This document shows positions 9,063 through 25,068 of a DNA stretch of 64,000 bases, in pieces. The position numbers and the translations under genes are program-made. How positions within the stretch are numbered: the stretch's first letter is position 1; every line of letters starts with the position of its first letter. Source of the DNA: Mycolicibacterium rhodesiae NBB3 (GTDB lineage Bacteria; Actinomycetota; Actinomycetes; Mycobacteriales; Mycobacteriaceae); NCBI RefSeq assembly GCF_000230895.2, contig NC_016604.1, positions 744,001 through 808,000 on the forward strand, given 5' to 3'. The notes under the pieces were generated by a model, which saw nothing but the letters and a program-made list of their open reading frames with translations, was not told the DNA's origin and searched no databases.

Positions 9063-10691
9063 TCATCCCTTTACTAGAGCACGTTCCAGGATCGGCGCGA
9101 GATCCAGTCCGGTGGGCAGCGTTCCGAAGGCGCCACCCCATTGGCCGCCGAGCCGGGTCGCAAGGAATGCCTCGGCGACCGCGGGGTGGCCGTGCCGAAT
9201 GAGCAACGATCCCTGCAGAGCCAGACTGACGTCCTCGGCGACCTTGCGGGCGCGATACTGGATGGTCTCCAGCTCAGCCAGCGCGGACCGCAGCGCGTCG
9301 ACATGGGCGTCCAACCGGACGTCATGGCCTGCTGTCGACGACAGTTCGTCGAAGAGCACGTCGACACACTCCGGCCGGGTTGCCACGGCGCGCAACGTGT
9401 CCAGCGCGCTGACGTTGCCAGATCCCTCCCAAATGCCCATCAGCGGCGCTTCCCGGTACAGCCTCGGCATACCGGACTCCTCGACATAGCCGTTGCCGCC
9501 GAGGCATTCCATCGCTTCGCCGGCGTGCGGGGTGGCGCGCTTGCACACCCAGTACTTGCCCGCCGCCAGACCGATGCGGCGCAGCATCGTCTCACGTTCG
9601 TCACCACGCACCGCGGCGTCGGTGGCGCCTGCCATGCGCATCGCGAGGATGGTGGCGGCCTCAGCCTCGACCGCGAGGTCGGCGAGCACGTTGCGCATCA
9701 GCGGTTGATCAATCAGGTACTCGCCGAACACCTTTCGATGCTGCGCATGGTGAATCGCGCGGGTCAGACCGCTGCGCATGCTGGTCGCGCTGCCCAGTGT
9801 GCAATCCAGCCGGGTCAGGTTGACCATCTCGATGATCGTCGAGACGCCACGACCCTCCTCACCGACGAGCCAGGCGGTGGCGCCGTCGTATTCCACCTCG
9901 CTGGAGGCGTTCGCGTGGTTGCCGAGCTTGTCCTTGAGGCGCTGCAGGAACATTCGGTTGCGGCTGCCGTCGGGCAGGACGCGCGGCAAAAAGAAGCAGG
10001 ACAGCCCACCGGGGGCCTGCGCGAGGACGAGGAAGATGTCACACATCGGCGCGGAGGTGAACCACTTGTGGCCGGTGAGGCTGTAGCTGCCGTCCGCGTT
10101 CGGCGTCGCCTGCGTGGTGCCCACACGTACGTCGGAGCCGCCCTGCTTCTCCGTCATCGACATGCCCGCGGTGATGCCGGCCTTCGTCGAGGGCACCTTC
10201 AGTTCGGGGTCGTACTGGCGGCTGGCCAACAGGGGCTCGTAGACCTTCGCGAGTTCGGCGTTGGCACGCAGAGCGGGGACGACGGCGTAGGTCATCGAGA
10301 TCGGGCAGACGTGGCCGGGTTCTGGCGTCCACACCGACATCTTGGCGGCGCGCACGACATGGGCGCCCGGTCGGTCGTCGGCCCACGGCGCGGCGTGCAG
10401 ACCGTGGGCGATCGCCGTTGTCATCAGCTCGTGGTAGGCGGGGTCGTACTCGACCTCGTCGACACGGTGGCCATAGCGGTCGTGGGTGTGCAGGACCGGT
10501 TGGTTGCGGTCGGCCAACTCGCCCCAGCGCTGGGCTTGTCTCGAGCCCGAGATCGCACCGAGGTCGGACACCTCGTCCACGCCCCATCCGCCGCCCTCGC
10601 GGATCAGCGCCTCTGCGAGAACCGGAGAGGTGGCTGGGTTGTAGTCCTCGAGCAGCGGGACCTGATTGGTGACGACATGCGTGTCTGACAT
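9063..10691 (-). CDS. fadE8: AidB-like acyl-CoA dehydrogenase FadE8
   Basis: 542-residue flavoprotein of the AidB branch of the acyl-CoA dehydrogenases. It carries MTEKQGGSDVR in the FAD/substrate region, GHKWFTSAPMCD, RLKDKLGNHAN, and a C-terminal LGGNGYVEESGMPRLYREA followed by IWEGSGN, both strongly conserved in AidB. The extended C-terminal helical part (after about residue 430) also fits AidB length (about 540). ATG at 10689-10691; the longer frame upstream runs through another gene and was rejected. First gene of the operon with echA4, paaX-like and echA5. Substrate unknown. Confidence 0.9.
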   Translation of the reverse strand: MSDTHVVTNQVPLLEDYNPATSPVLAEALIREGGGWGVDEVSDLGAISGSRQAQRWGELADRNQPVLHTHDRYGHRVDEVEYDPAYHELMTTAIAHGLHAAPWADDRPGAHVVRAAKMSVWTPEPGHVCPISMTYAVVPALRANAELAKVYEPLLASRQYDPELKVPSTKAGITAGMSMTEKQGGSDVRVGTTQATPNADGSYSLTGHKWFTSAPMCDIFLVLAQAPGGLSCFFLPRVLPDGSRNRMFLQRLKDKLGNHANASSEVEYDGATAWLVGEEGRGVSTIIEMVNLTRLDCTLGSATSMRSGLTRAIHHAQHRKVFGEYLIDQPLMRNVLADLAVEAEAATILAMRMAGATDAAVRGDERETMLRRIGLAAGKYWVCKRATPHAGEAMECLGGNGYVEESGMPRLYREAPLMGIWEGSGNVSALDTLRAVATRPECVDVLFDELSSTAGHDVRLDAHVDALRSALAELETIQYRARKVAEDVSLALQGSLLIRHGHPAVAEAFLATRLGGQWGGAFGTLPTGLDLAPILERALVKG

Positions 10692-10700
10692 GCCGGTGAT

Positions 10701-10736
10701 ATTACACTTTTTCGACAGTCGATCGATAGATGTAAT
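10701..10736. promoter_or_regulatory. Inverted repeat upstream of fadE8
   Basis: ATTACA at 10701-10706 pairs with TGTAAT at 10731-10736 around a TCGATCGA core, 10 bases upstream of the fadE8 start. The site is AT-rich compared with its surroundings and is a plausible operator for the PaaX-like regulator encoded in the operon. The spacing is long, so confidence is limited. Confidence 0.4.
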
Positions 10737-10738
10737 GC

Positions 10739-11818
10739 CTATGGCGCGTTCAGACGCCGAGCCCTTCGCGCCTCGTGACGATTCAGCGCCACGATCGTGA
10801 CGACGGCCAGCGCCCAGCCCAAGAGGATGTCGATGACGTAGTGCTCGGCCGTGTACACCAGCGTGAACGCCATGACCAGCGGGTAGATCACCAGTACCGG
10901 CCGCCAGCCCCGGTGCACGCGGTTCCACAGGAACATCGCGACCGCCGCAGTCATACCGGCGTGCAGCGAGGGGATCGCCGCGACGAGGTTCACGCTTGCT
11001 TGGCCCTGGTCCAGCAGCGCCGTCGCCGAGTGCAGGTTCAGGTTGCCCCACCCGCGGCCGACGATTCGCTCGACCCAGTTGTGGGCGCCGTCCTGGACGG
11101 ACTGCATCGCGCCGAGCACGCCGCCGTCAGGCACCCCTCGGGCCGACCCGAACATGCACCGCGGATTGGCGGGACCGCCCGCGACGTCGGCCGAAGTGCA
11201 GCGGGCGGCCGCCCACGGCGGTGCGGCCGGCAGCGTCGCGTAGATCGCCAATCCCGCGACGTTGAGTCCGACGAACAGCTTGACGAACGACTTCCACTCC
11301 TCGCGGTCACGCAGCCACAGCACCGCCGCCACAACGTAGGGAAGGATGAAGAACGACATGTAGACGCTGCTGATGACCACTTCCCACCAGGGTGGTTGAG
11401 GAAGTTTCAGCTGTTCCTGCAGCCAGACCGTCGGCATCGTCCCCGAGAACAGCCACCGATCCACGTCGGCGGGCCACTCCCACAACGTCGGCCGACCGAT
11501 CATGTCGGCGGCGCCCCTGCTGAGGTCGTAGGCGATGAGCACCAAGGCGAACGGCAGCCAGTCGCGGATGACGTACAGCATCTTGCGGCCCTGACCGATG
11601 CTCGCCGCGGCCAGACCGGTGCAGACGTAGAGCAGTACCAGTTCGCGGTTGAACGCGAAACCGTCGGTCACCGTGCGATAGACGATGACCGACGCCCAAA
11701 TGGCGATGGCGATCCACCGCAGAATCTGAAGCCGTCGGGTACGGGTCAGATTGGGAGCGGGCTCGACGGTCTCGAGGGCGCGCGGCGGCGCAATTGACGA
11801 CTCGTCAACGGCGGACAC
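10739..11818 (-). CDS. PAP2/Aur1-like integral membrane phosphatase or phosphotransferase
   Basis: 359-residue polytopic membrane protein. It has about six hydrophobic helices, for example LQILRWIAIAIWASVIV, LVLLYVCTGLAAASI and VVISSVYMSFFILPYVVAAV. The C-terminal active-site motifs of the Aur1/PAP2_3 class are present: AIPSLHAG at residues 281-288 with His286, and EHYVIDILLG at 325-334 with His326 and Asp330. Such enzymes transfer or hydrolyse phospholipid head groups at the membrane. GTG start at 11816-11818. In M. tuberculosis the gene next to fadE8 is lpqP, so this is a local difference. Substrate not predictable. Confidence 0.82.
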   Translation of the reverse strand: MSAVDESSIAPPRALETVEPAPNLTRTRRLQILRWIAIAIWASVIVYRTVTDGFAFNRELVLLYVCTGLAAASIGQGRKMLYVIRDWLPFALVLIAYDLSRGAADMIGRPTLWEWPADVDRWLFSGTMPTVWLQEQLKLPQPPWWEVVISSVYMSFFILPYVVAAVLWLRDREEWKSFVKLFVGLNVAGLAIYATLPAAPPWAAARCTSADVAGGPANPRCMFGSARGVPDGGVLGAMQSVQDGAHNWVERIVGRGWGNLNLHSATALLDQGQASVNLVAAIPSLHAGMTAAVAMFLWNRVHRGWRPVLVIYPLVMAFTLVYTAEHYVIDILLGWALAVVTIVALNRHEARRARRLNAP

Positions 11819-11920
11819 AAGAGCCTCTCGGATGCCGGTCGGCGATCGGTACCGCCTGTTCCCAGCGAAGAGCTTAGTTAACCGTCAGTGCACTCGAAAT
11901 TTGATTGACGTTTTCGTTAT

Positions 11921-12060
11921 TGCACCGTGCCCGCTCGGACCCGACCGGTGCTGGTCATGTCGAATTCCGCCTTTTGCAGAAGAAGTGCGAGTAGAGGTCC
12001 GCAAAACTCGACTTTCGACGTGAATGCCGCGGGCCAGCGATCTGCACCGTGCCCGCTCGG
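11921..12060. repeat. 18-base direct repeat flanking a 104-base spacer
   Basis: TGCACCGTGCCCGCTCGG occurs at 11921-11938 and again at 12043-12060, just past the end of the endonuclease IV gene. The gap between the PAP2-like and endonuclease genes (11819-12065) holds no convincing coding frame. The duplication may mark an insertion/deletion scar. Confidence 0.55.
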
Positions 12061-12065
12061 GACGG

Positions 12066-12818
12066 TCAGCCGAGGTGTTCGCGCAGAAACGCGATGTCGT
12101 CCTTTCGGCCCGCGTCGGCCGTTTCGCAGATGACCGGCGCATCGGCGGCGCCGACCACTGCGACCAGCAACTGCGGATCGATCTGACCAGTGCCGAAGTT
12201 GGCGTGCCGGTCGGCGCCCGACCCAGCGGCGTCGCGGGAATCATTGCAGTGCACCAGGTCGATGCGGCCGGTGAGCGCCTTGATACGGGCGACTGCGTCG
12301 ATCAGTTCTTCACCTGCCGCCCACGCGTGGCAGGTGTCCAGGCAGAACCCGATACCGGTGTCACCGATGCGATCCCACAGCCGCCCGATGACGTCGAAGT
12401 GGCGGGCCATCGCGTGATCCCCGCCCGCGGTGTTCTCCAGGTACACCTGCATGTCGGTCTCGAGGTAATCCAGCGCCTTGACCCAGCGCTCGAAGCCGGC
12501 CTCGTAGTCGTTGTCGTCGGCATGGCCGCCGTGCACGATCACCGCGGTGGCGTTGATCTCCGATGCGGCGTCACAGGTGTCCTGCAGGATCTTGCGCGAC
12601 GGAATGCGCACCCTGTTGTTGGCCGACGCGACGTTGATCAGATAAGGGGCGTGGACATAAAGCGGAATCGGCGCGGCTTTCAGAGTTTCGGCGTCCTCGC
12701 GCGGTTTGGGCTTCTTCCAACTCTGCGGATTACCGAGGAAGAACTGCACCACCTCGGCGCCGTCGGCAGCGGCGTCAGCCAGGGGATCGTCTCCGTGAAC
12801 ATGCGAACCGATAAGCAC
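12066..12818 (-). CDS. nfo: Endonuclease IV (AP endonuclease)
   Basis: Zinc-dependent apurinic/apyrimidinic endonuclease of base-excision repair, called end in M. tuberculosis. 250 residues, close to the M. tuberculosis length. Starts GTG at 12816-12818 ([13 protein letters not shown]); the frame extends upstream without family features. Metal-ligand motifs include [46 protein letters not shown] and DRHANFG, followed by ICETAD. Located between rpoC and the PAP2-like gene; the rpoC terminator separates it from rpoBC, so it should have its own promoter. Confidence 0.93.
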   Translation of the reverse strand: MLIGSHVHGDDPLADAAADGAEVVQFFLGNPQSWKKPKPREDAETLKAAPIPLYVHAPYLINVASANNRVRIPSRKILQDTCDAASEINATAVIVHGGHADDNDYEAGFERWVKALDYLETDMQVYLENTAGGDHAMARHFDVIGRLWDRIGDTGIGFCLDTCHAWAAGEELIDAVARIKALTGRIDLVHCNDSRDAAGSGADRHANFGTGQIDPQLLVAVVGAADAPVICETADAGRKDDIAFLREHLG

Positions 12819-12933
12819 CCGGTCGAGTCTAGGCGGGACCCCAGAGAGCGTCACAACGTCACCCTGAGGGCGTTGCCGTGTACATATAGCCTTCCTGGCG
12901 TTCTCAGCGCGACATTGCGTCAGTGGCCGACGA

Positions 12934-12963
12934 AAAAGCCCCCGCACGGATGCGGGGGCTTTT
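12934..12963 (-). terminator. Rho-independent terminator of rpoBC
   Basis: 13-base perfect stem AAAAGCCCCCGCA / TGCGGGGGCTTTT with a CGGA loop, 10 bases after the rpoC stop. On the minus strand the stem ends in a run of Ts, so it has the full intrinsic-terminator form, uncommon in mycobacteria. Confidence 0.92.
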
Positions 12964-12973
12964 CCGTTGTTGC

Positions 12974-20593
<7,620 letters not shown>

Positions 20594-20673
20594 CTAGTTC
20601 ACTGAGCGGACTCAGGCCAGAAGTGTCAGGTTGCCAGGTTTAGGAGGGCAGGATGCAGCCAGCGCAACGTCCA

Positions 20674-20702
20674 ACAGTACCGCAGGACGGCGTATTCCTC
20701 AA
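20674..20702 (-). promoter_or_regulatory. Candidate proximal sigma-A promoter of rpoB
   Basis: On the minus strand: -35 TTGAGG (20697-20702), 17-base spacer, -10 TACTGT (20674-20679). Both hexamers fit the mycobacterial TTGNNN/TANNNT form. Transcription would start near 20667. Confidence 0.6.
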
Positions 20703-20768
20703 CTACCGCACGCAGGAACAGTCAGGCGCTGGCTGGCATCCTGAACTCTCACATACATGCTGCCCAAC

Positions 20769-20797
20769 AGAGTGACCCTTCGCAGCGTTTCCGTCAA
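20769..20797 (-). promoter_or_regulatory. Candidate distal sigma-A promoter of rpoB
   Basis: On the minus strand: -35 TTGACG (20792-20797), 17-base spacer, weaker -10 CACTCT (20769-20774). The near-consensus -35 makes it a reasonable second start site, upstream of the proximal one. Confidence 0.45.
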
Positions 20798-20864
20798 GAG
20801 ATAACGCGGCGTTTGGTGTGGAGTTTTGCGTTGAGGCTCTGTTTGCGGTGCAGCGGTCTCGCGC

Positions 20865-22706
20865 TCAGGCGGCCACCGATGACGTACAGCCGGCCGCTGT
20901 CCCGGTCGGCTCGCGCAGGCAGCCCGGCTGGAGGTTGAAGAGTCCGGCGCTACCTGCCATGAACGGTTCCAGGAAGTTCAGGAGGTATGGCCTTCGCAGC
21001 GAATTCGGCAGGTCGACCAGGGTGGCTTGGCCTGCCGGTGTATCGAGCGCGAACGTCTCACCGCGATCGAGGTAGATGCCTTGTCGCGGCCCGTCCGGGT
21101 CGAACATGTCGTTGACCCACCCGACCATCAGGATCTGGGCTGCCGCGACGTTCTGCGGCCGGGAGAATCCCGCCACCAGTTGCTGCGAGAACTGGATGAG
21201 GAAGTTGCCGCCCCGCATCGTGTCGACGTGTGAGCCGCCCGCGAGTGTCACGCCGTAGAACTCGGCGTCAGGCCGTGCCTGCATCAGGGCCGTGGTCCCG
21301 CTGCCGAACATGTTCCACATGTACTTGGGTGCGGCGAGCTGGTAGATCGGGATCTCGTCGGGAACCTTCGCCAGGTCCTCGGCCATCTTGCCGTTCATAC
21401 CGACACCGTCGAGCAGGACCACCCCGGCCAGCCGGTCGATGCTGCGGTTCTCGGTCATGTAGCGGGCGATACCCGACACCGCGGAGCCGCCGGCCGAGTG
21501 GCCCATCAGCACGACCCGGTCCGGGATCGCGCCGGCGTAGCCCGCCGCGAGCGCACTGTCGGACAGCGCCCTATTGCCTTCTTTGAACAGGCCGGCCATC
21601 GCCTGGTGCATCGGCGCCCCACCGAGCCAGCACTGGTCGTACTTCAGGAAATTCGAGGTGATCGACGGGGCGACGACGATGCTCTTGGTCTGCTCGGCCA
21701 GCGTCGCCGCGGTGTAGCTGTACCAAGGGCCCGCGGCCAGGAATCCGTGCTGCAGGTAGATGATCCGGTCCGGCTCGGGGTCCTTGGGGATGTACCAGTC
21801 GACGGGCACAGTCTCCCCGGAACCGGGTGCGCACCCGCAGTCGAGCCGCAGTCGCGAGCTGAGCACGGTCACCGTGCTGCCCGGCGGGAGCATCGGCGGT
21901 CCGCCGAACAGCTGGATGGCGAAGTTGTAGATGCCGAAGATGATCGTGCCGACGACGTCGAGAAGGACGTTCAGCAACGGTGCGGTCGCCGTCGCCGAGA
22001 CCGGCGCCGCCAGCGGGGCCGCGAACGCCACTGCAGAGAATTCGGGCTCCTCCGGCTGCTCGTCGAAAACGGTGGTCAACGCCACCACGCGCTGTTCCTG
22101 GACGGGTTCAGGGTCGTTGTTGACGACGGCGAGCTTGGTGTCGGCGTTCTCGCCCTCGAGGTTCGCCGCGGGTCCGAGGTCATCGACGCCGTCGACCACG
22201 GGCGGGTCCTGTCGCAGGTTTTCCGCGTAGTTTGCCTGGACATCGTTGGTCCGCGAACCGGTGTTGTTGTGCTCCCCCTGCGTCAGGTCGACGAATTCGC
22301 CGGGTTCTTCGTCGGTGCCGGTGACATCCTCTTCGATGACGTCCTCGCCGGTGACCTCGTCGCCGTTGTCGCTCTCGCCGGTCTTCTCATCAGTGGCGTC
22401 GTCGCCCTTGGCATCCTCGGCGGTCGACGCGCCCTTGTCGCCGTCGCCGGCGTCCTTCTTGGCGTCTGCGGGGTCGTCATCCTTCTTGTCGACGTCGTTG
22501 CCTTCGGGGCCGGTGGGTGAAGAGTTGTTCGCGCCCGAATTGTCTTTGGCACCAGTGGAATCAGACGATTCTGATGTCGACTTGTCACCGCCGTCGTCGG
22601 AGGCGCCATCGGTCGCCATCGCGACACCCGAGCCTGCCAGCACCGCCGCCGAGACACCCGCCATGACGACGCCCGTGCCCAACCACACCAAGAACCGGTC
22701 AACCAT
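20865..22706 (-). CDS. Secreted alpha/beta hydrolase with long acidic linker
   Basis: 613-residue exported enzyme of unknown substrate. Signal peptide MVDRFLVWLGTGVVMAGVSA with cleavage near SGVAMA. Residues about 35-135 are a low-complexity Asp/Glu/Ser/Thr/Gly segment (for example DGASDDGGDKSTSESSDSTG). The catalytic part begins near residue 275. It has the nucleophile elbow GHSAGG, VVLLDGVGM for the acid region and GGSHVDTM near a likely catalytic His. The closing CGCAPGSG and GCLREPTGTAAGC cysteines suggest disulphides. It could be a lipase or cutinase-like esterase acting in the envelope. It precedes rpoB by 382 bases but is probably an independent unit. Confidence 0.8.
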   Translation of the reverse strand: MVDRFLVWLGTGVVMAGVSAAVLAGSGVAMATDGASDDGGDKSTSESSDSTGAKDNSGANNSSPTGPEGNDVDKKDDDPADAKKDAGDGDKGASTAEDAKGDDATDEKTGESDNGDEVTGEDVIEEDVTGTDEEPGEFVDLTQGEHNNTGSRTNDVQANYAENLRQDPPVVDGVDDLGPAANLEGENADTKLAVVNNDPEPVQEQRVVALTTVFDEQPEEPEFSAVAFAAPLAAPVSATATAPLLNVLLDVVGTIIFGIYNFAIQLFGGPPMLPPGSTVTVLSSRLRLDCGCAPGSGETVPVDWYIPKDPEPDRIIYLQHGFLAAGPWYSYTAATLAEQTKSIVVAPSITSNFLKYDQCWLGGAPMHQAMAGLFKEGNRALSDSALAAGYAGAIPDRVVLMGHSAGGSAVSGIARYMTENRSIDRLAGVVLLDGVGMNGKMAEDLAKVPDEIPIYQLAAPKYMWNMFGSGTTALMQARPDAEFYGVTLAGGSHVDTMRGGNFLIQFSQQLVAGFSRPQNVAAAQILMVGWVNDMFDPDGPRQGIYLDRGETFALDTPAGQATLVDLPNSLRRPYLLNFLEPFMAGSAGLFNLQPGCLREPTGTAAGCTSSVAA

Positions 22707-22795
22707 GACTCTCCCGTTCGCTGATCGCGAGAAAGATAACGCGCCTTCTCCGCTCGTGAGGGAGAATCTACGCTTCCGTCAGATTCCGGCGTTTG

Positions 22796-25030
22796 CTAGG
22801 AGGCGACCCGCTCCACGCGAATCGGAACCCCGGTCAGCCGCGCCATGCCCGCGAGCGCTTCGATGTCCGCGGGATCACTGGACATGAGTTGATTGACGTT
22901 CGCCCCGCCCGCCCGATTGGCCAGCCGCCAGCCGGCCGTTCCCTTGTGGCCCCAGCCGTGCGGAACCGCCACCACCCCGGTGACGATGTCCTTGGTGACG
23001 ATGACGGGCACTTCGATCTCGCCGTGCTCAGATGCGATACGCACGATGTCACCGTCGACGACGCCGGCCGCAGCGGCATCGTCGACGTGAATGCGGGCAT
23101 GTTGGTTTCGGTCACCGCGCATCAGCAGTGGCGCGTTGTGCATCCAGGAATTCTCAGACCGGGCCTCGCGCATGCCGATCAGCCGCATCGGATACGCATC
23201 GGGCGTCTTGCGGCGCGCGAGTTTGGCGATTTCGGCGGCGATCTCGTCATGCCGCAACCGCACCCGCCCGCCCCGGTAGACGACGGTGTCGCCGAGCACG
23301 CCCTCGCGCAGATGCGGAGCAAGGACGACGCCGTGCGGATGGTCGGCGGTCAGTCGAGCGAAGGACAGCCCACCGCGCCGCAACCCGTAGCGGTCGCCGC
23401 CCTCACCGAGCCGGATGACGGCATCGACGAGCAGCCGCGGGGTCATGCGAACCCCGAACAGCGACAGCGCCTTGCGCATGGTCGCCAGCATCGCGAACCC
23501 CGGGGTGCGCCGACCTAACCGCGAGGTGAGGTCGTCGATGATCTCCCACTCGGCACGCGCTTGGCCCCGCGGGGCGACGACCGGCTCGGTGGCCTGTCGG
23601 AACGGGGTGGGCTGCAGCGTCTGGAAGGGCAGCGGAAAGTCGTCGCGCTCGTACATCGACGCGGCGGGCAGGACGTAATCGCAGTGCGCGAGCGTCTCGT
23701 TCACGTACAGGTCGATACCGACCATCAATTCCAAGGACTCCAGTGCTGTCTCCAACTCGGTGCCGTTGGGCACCGACAGCACCGGGTTGCCCGCGCTGAC
23801 GAGCAGCGCCCTGACCTGACCGCGGCCAGCCGTGGTGATCTCCTTGGCCATCACCGCGGCGGGTTCGGATCCCAGAACCGACGGGAAGCCGCCGATGCGT
23901 GACCGTCTGCGTGAGTAGATGGCCCGCAGCATCGCGCCGCCGAGCTTGCCGAGCAAGCGCTCGCCGGGCAACCCGAAGCGACCGAACATGCTGCCGCCTG
24001 CCACATCCAGATTGCCTGCCACGAGGTTGACCGCGTCGAGCAAATATGTTGTGAGCGTGCCGTTTTCGCCGATGCTGGTGCCGACGCGGCCGTACACCGC
24101 AGCACGCTCGGTGTGGACGAGATCGCGTGCCAGTGCGCGCACAGTGTCCGGGTCGATTCCGGTGCGCACCGCCGTGACCTCTGGACCGAACGGCCTGGCC
24201 AGCTGCTCGAGCCAGACGCCACCGTCGGCCTGACGGGCGAGCCTGGCCCGGTCGACGAGGTTGTCGCCGAACATCACGTTCAGAAGCGACAGCAGTAGGT
24301 ATGCGTCGCCGTCGGGCACGATGCCCAACCACTCGAACTGGGCGGCGGTCTCGGTCTTGCGCGGGTCGACGACGAGTACCCGACCGCCGCGCTTGATGAT
24401 GTCGTGCATGCGGTCCTTGATCCGCGGCACGGTGAGCACACTGCCGTGGGATACGACGGGATTGGCCCCGATCACGACGAGAAGATCGGTGCGCAGGATG
24501 TCGGGTACCGGCAGCGCCAGTGGCGATCCGTACAGCAGCTGGCTCGCGACGAACCGGTTGTTGACGTCCTGGCTACCCGCGGTGAACACGTGCAGTTTCG
24601 GGCCGAAGCCGAGCATGAACGCGGTCAGGCTCAGTGTGTGGCTGTAGCTGAACGCGCCGGGGTTGCCGTAGTACCAGCCGACCGCGCCCGACCCGTGCCT
24701 GCGGTGGATGTCGGCCAGCCGGGCAGCGATGTCGGACATCGCCTCGTCCCAGCTGATGGGTTCGAACCCGCCGTCGGCGGATGACGCGCTTGCGCGAAGA
24801 CCCTTGGGCCCGGTGCGCCGTAGCGGTTGGGTCACCCGGTCGGGATCGTTGACGATCTCGCTGAACGCGACACCCTTCTGGCACGCGAACCCCGCCGAGA
24901 GCGGATGGTCCTTGTCGGGACGCAGTGCAGTGAGGCGGCCGTCTTCGACAGTTGCGATCATGCCGCACAGCGGCTCGCAGATCCGGCAGAACGTGGTCTT
25001 GTGAACGCCAGCCTTGTGCTCGGTGGTCAT
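22796..25030 (-). CDS. Molybdopterin oxidoreductase (BisC/formate dehydrogenase-like), stand-alone
   Basis: 744-residue bis-MGD oxidoreductase. The N-terminal Fe4S4 site is Cys15-x2-Cys18-x3-Cys22-x27-Cys50 (CRICEPLCGM ... FACQKG). Molybdopterin-domain motifs include DLLVVIGANPVVSHGS, ALLVSAGNPVLSVPNG, VNETLAHCDYVLPAAS and the C-terminal HARIHVDDAAAAGV. Where the Mo ligand Cys/Sec would lie (about residue 150) I read FTAGSQDVN, with Ser153 but no Cys. No Tat signal, so it is cytoplasmic. No electron-transfer or membrane subunit lies beside it. Similar to Rv0197-type proteins by memory. Physiological substrate unknown. Confidence 0.85.
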   Translation of the reverse strand: MTTEHKAGVHKTTFCRICEPLCGMIATVEDGRLTALRPDKDHPLSAGFACQKGVAFSEIVNDPDRVTQPLRRTGPKGLRASASSADGGFEPISWDEAMSDIAARLADIHRRHGSGAVGWYYGNPGAFSYSHTLSLTAFMLGFGPKLHVFTAGSQDVNNRFVASQLLYGSPLALPVPDILRTDLLVVIGANPVVSHGSVLTVPRIKDRMHDIIKRGGRVLVVDPRKTETAAQFEWLGIVPDGDAYLLLSLLNVMFGDNLVDRARLARQADGGVWLEQLARPFGPEVTAVRTGIDPDTVRALARDLVHTERAAVYGRVGTSIGENGTLTTYLLDAVNLVAGNLDVAGGSMFGRFGLPGERLLGKLGGAMLRAIYSRRRSRIGGFPSVLGSEPAAVMAKEITTAGRGQVRALLVSAGNPVLSVPNGTELETALESLELMVGIDLYVNETLAHCDYVLPAASMYERDDFPLPFQTLQPTPFRQATEPVVAPRGQARAEWEIIDDLTSRLGRRTPGFAMLATMRKALSLFGVRMTPRLLVDAVIRLGEGGDRYGLRRGGLSFARLTADHPHGVVLAPHLREGVLGDTVVYRGGRVRLRHDEIAAEIAKLARRKTPDAYPMRLIGMREARSENSWMHNAPLLMRGDRNQHARIHVDDAAAAGVVDGDIVRIASEHGEIEVPVIVTKDIVTGVVAVPHGWGHKGTAGWRLANRAGGANVNQLMSSDPADIEALAGMARLTGVPIRVERVAS

Positions 25031-25068
25031 CCCACTTCGCGCAGGCGCTCATCGAGGTTCACGCTCGG

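Noticed and set aside
9141..10688. Plus-strand frame opposite fadE8
   Set aside because: Complement of a well-supported AidB-like gene; composition is shadow-like.
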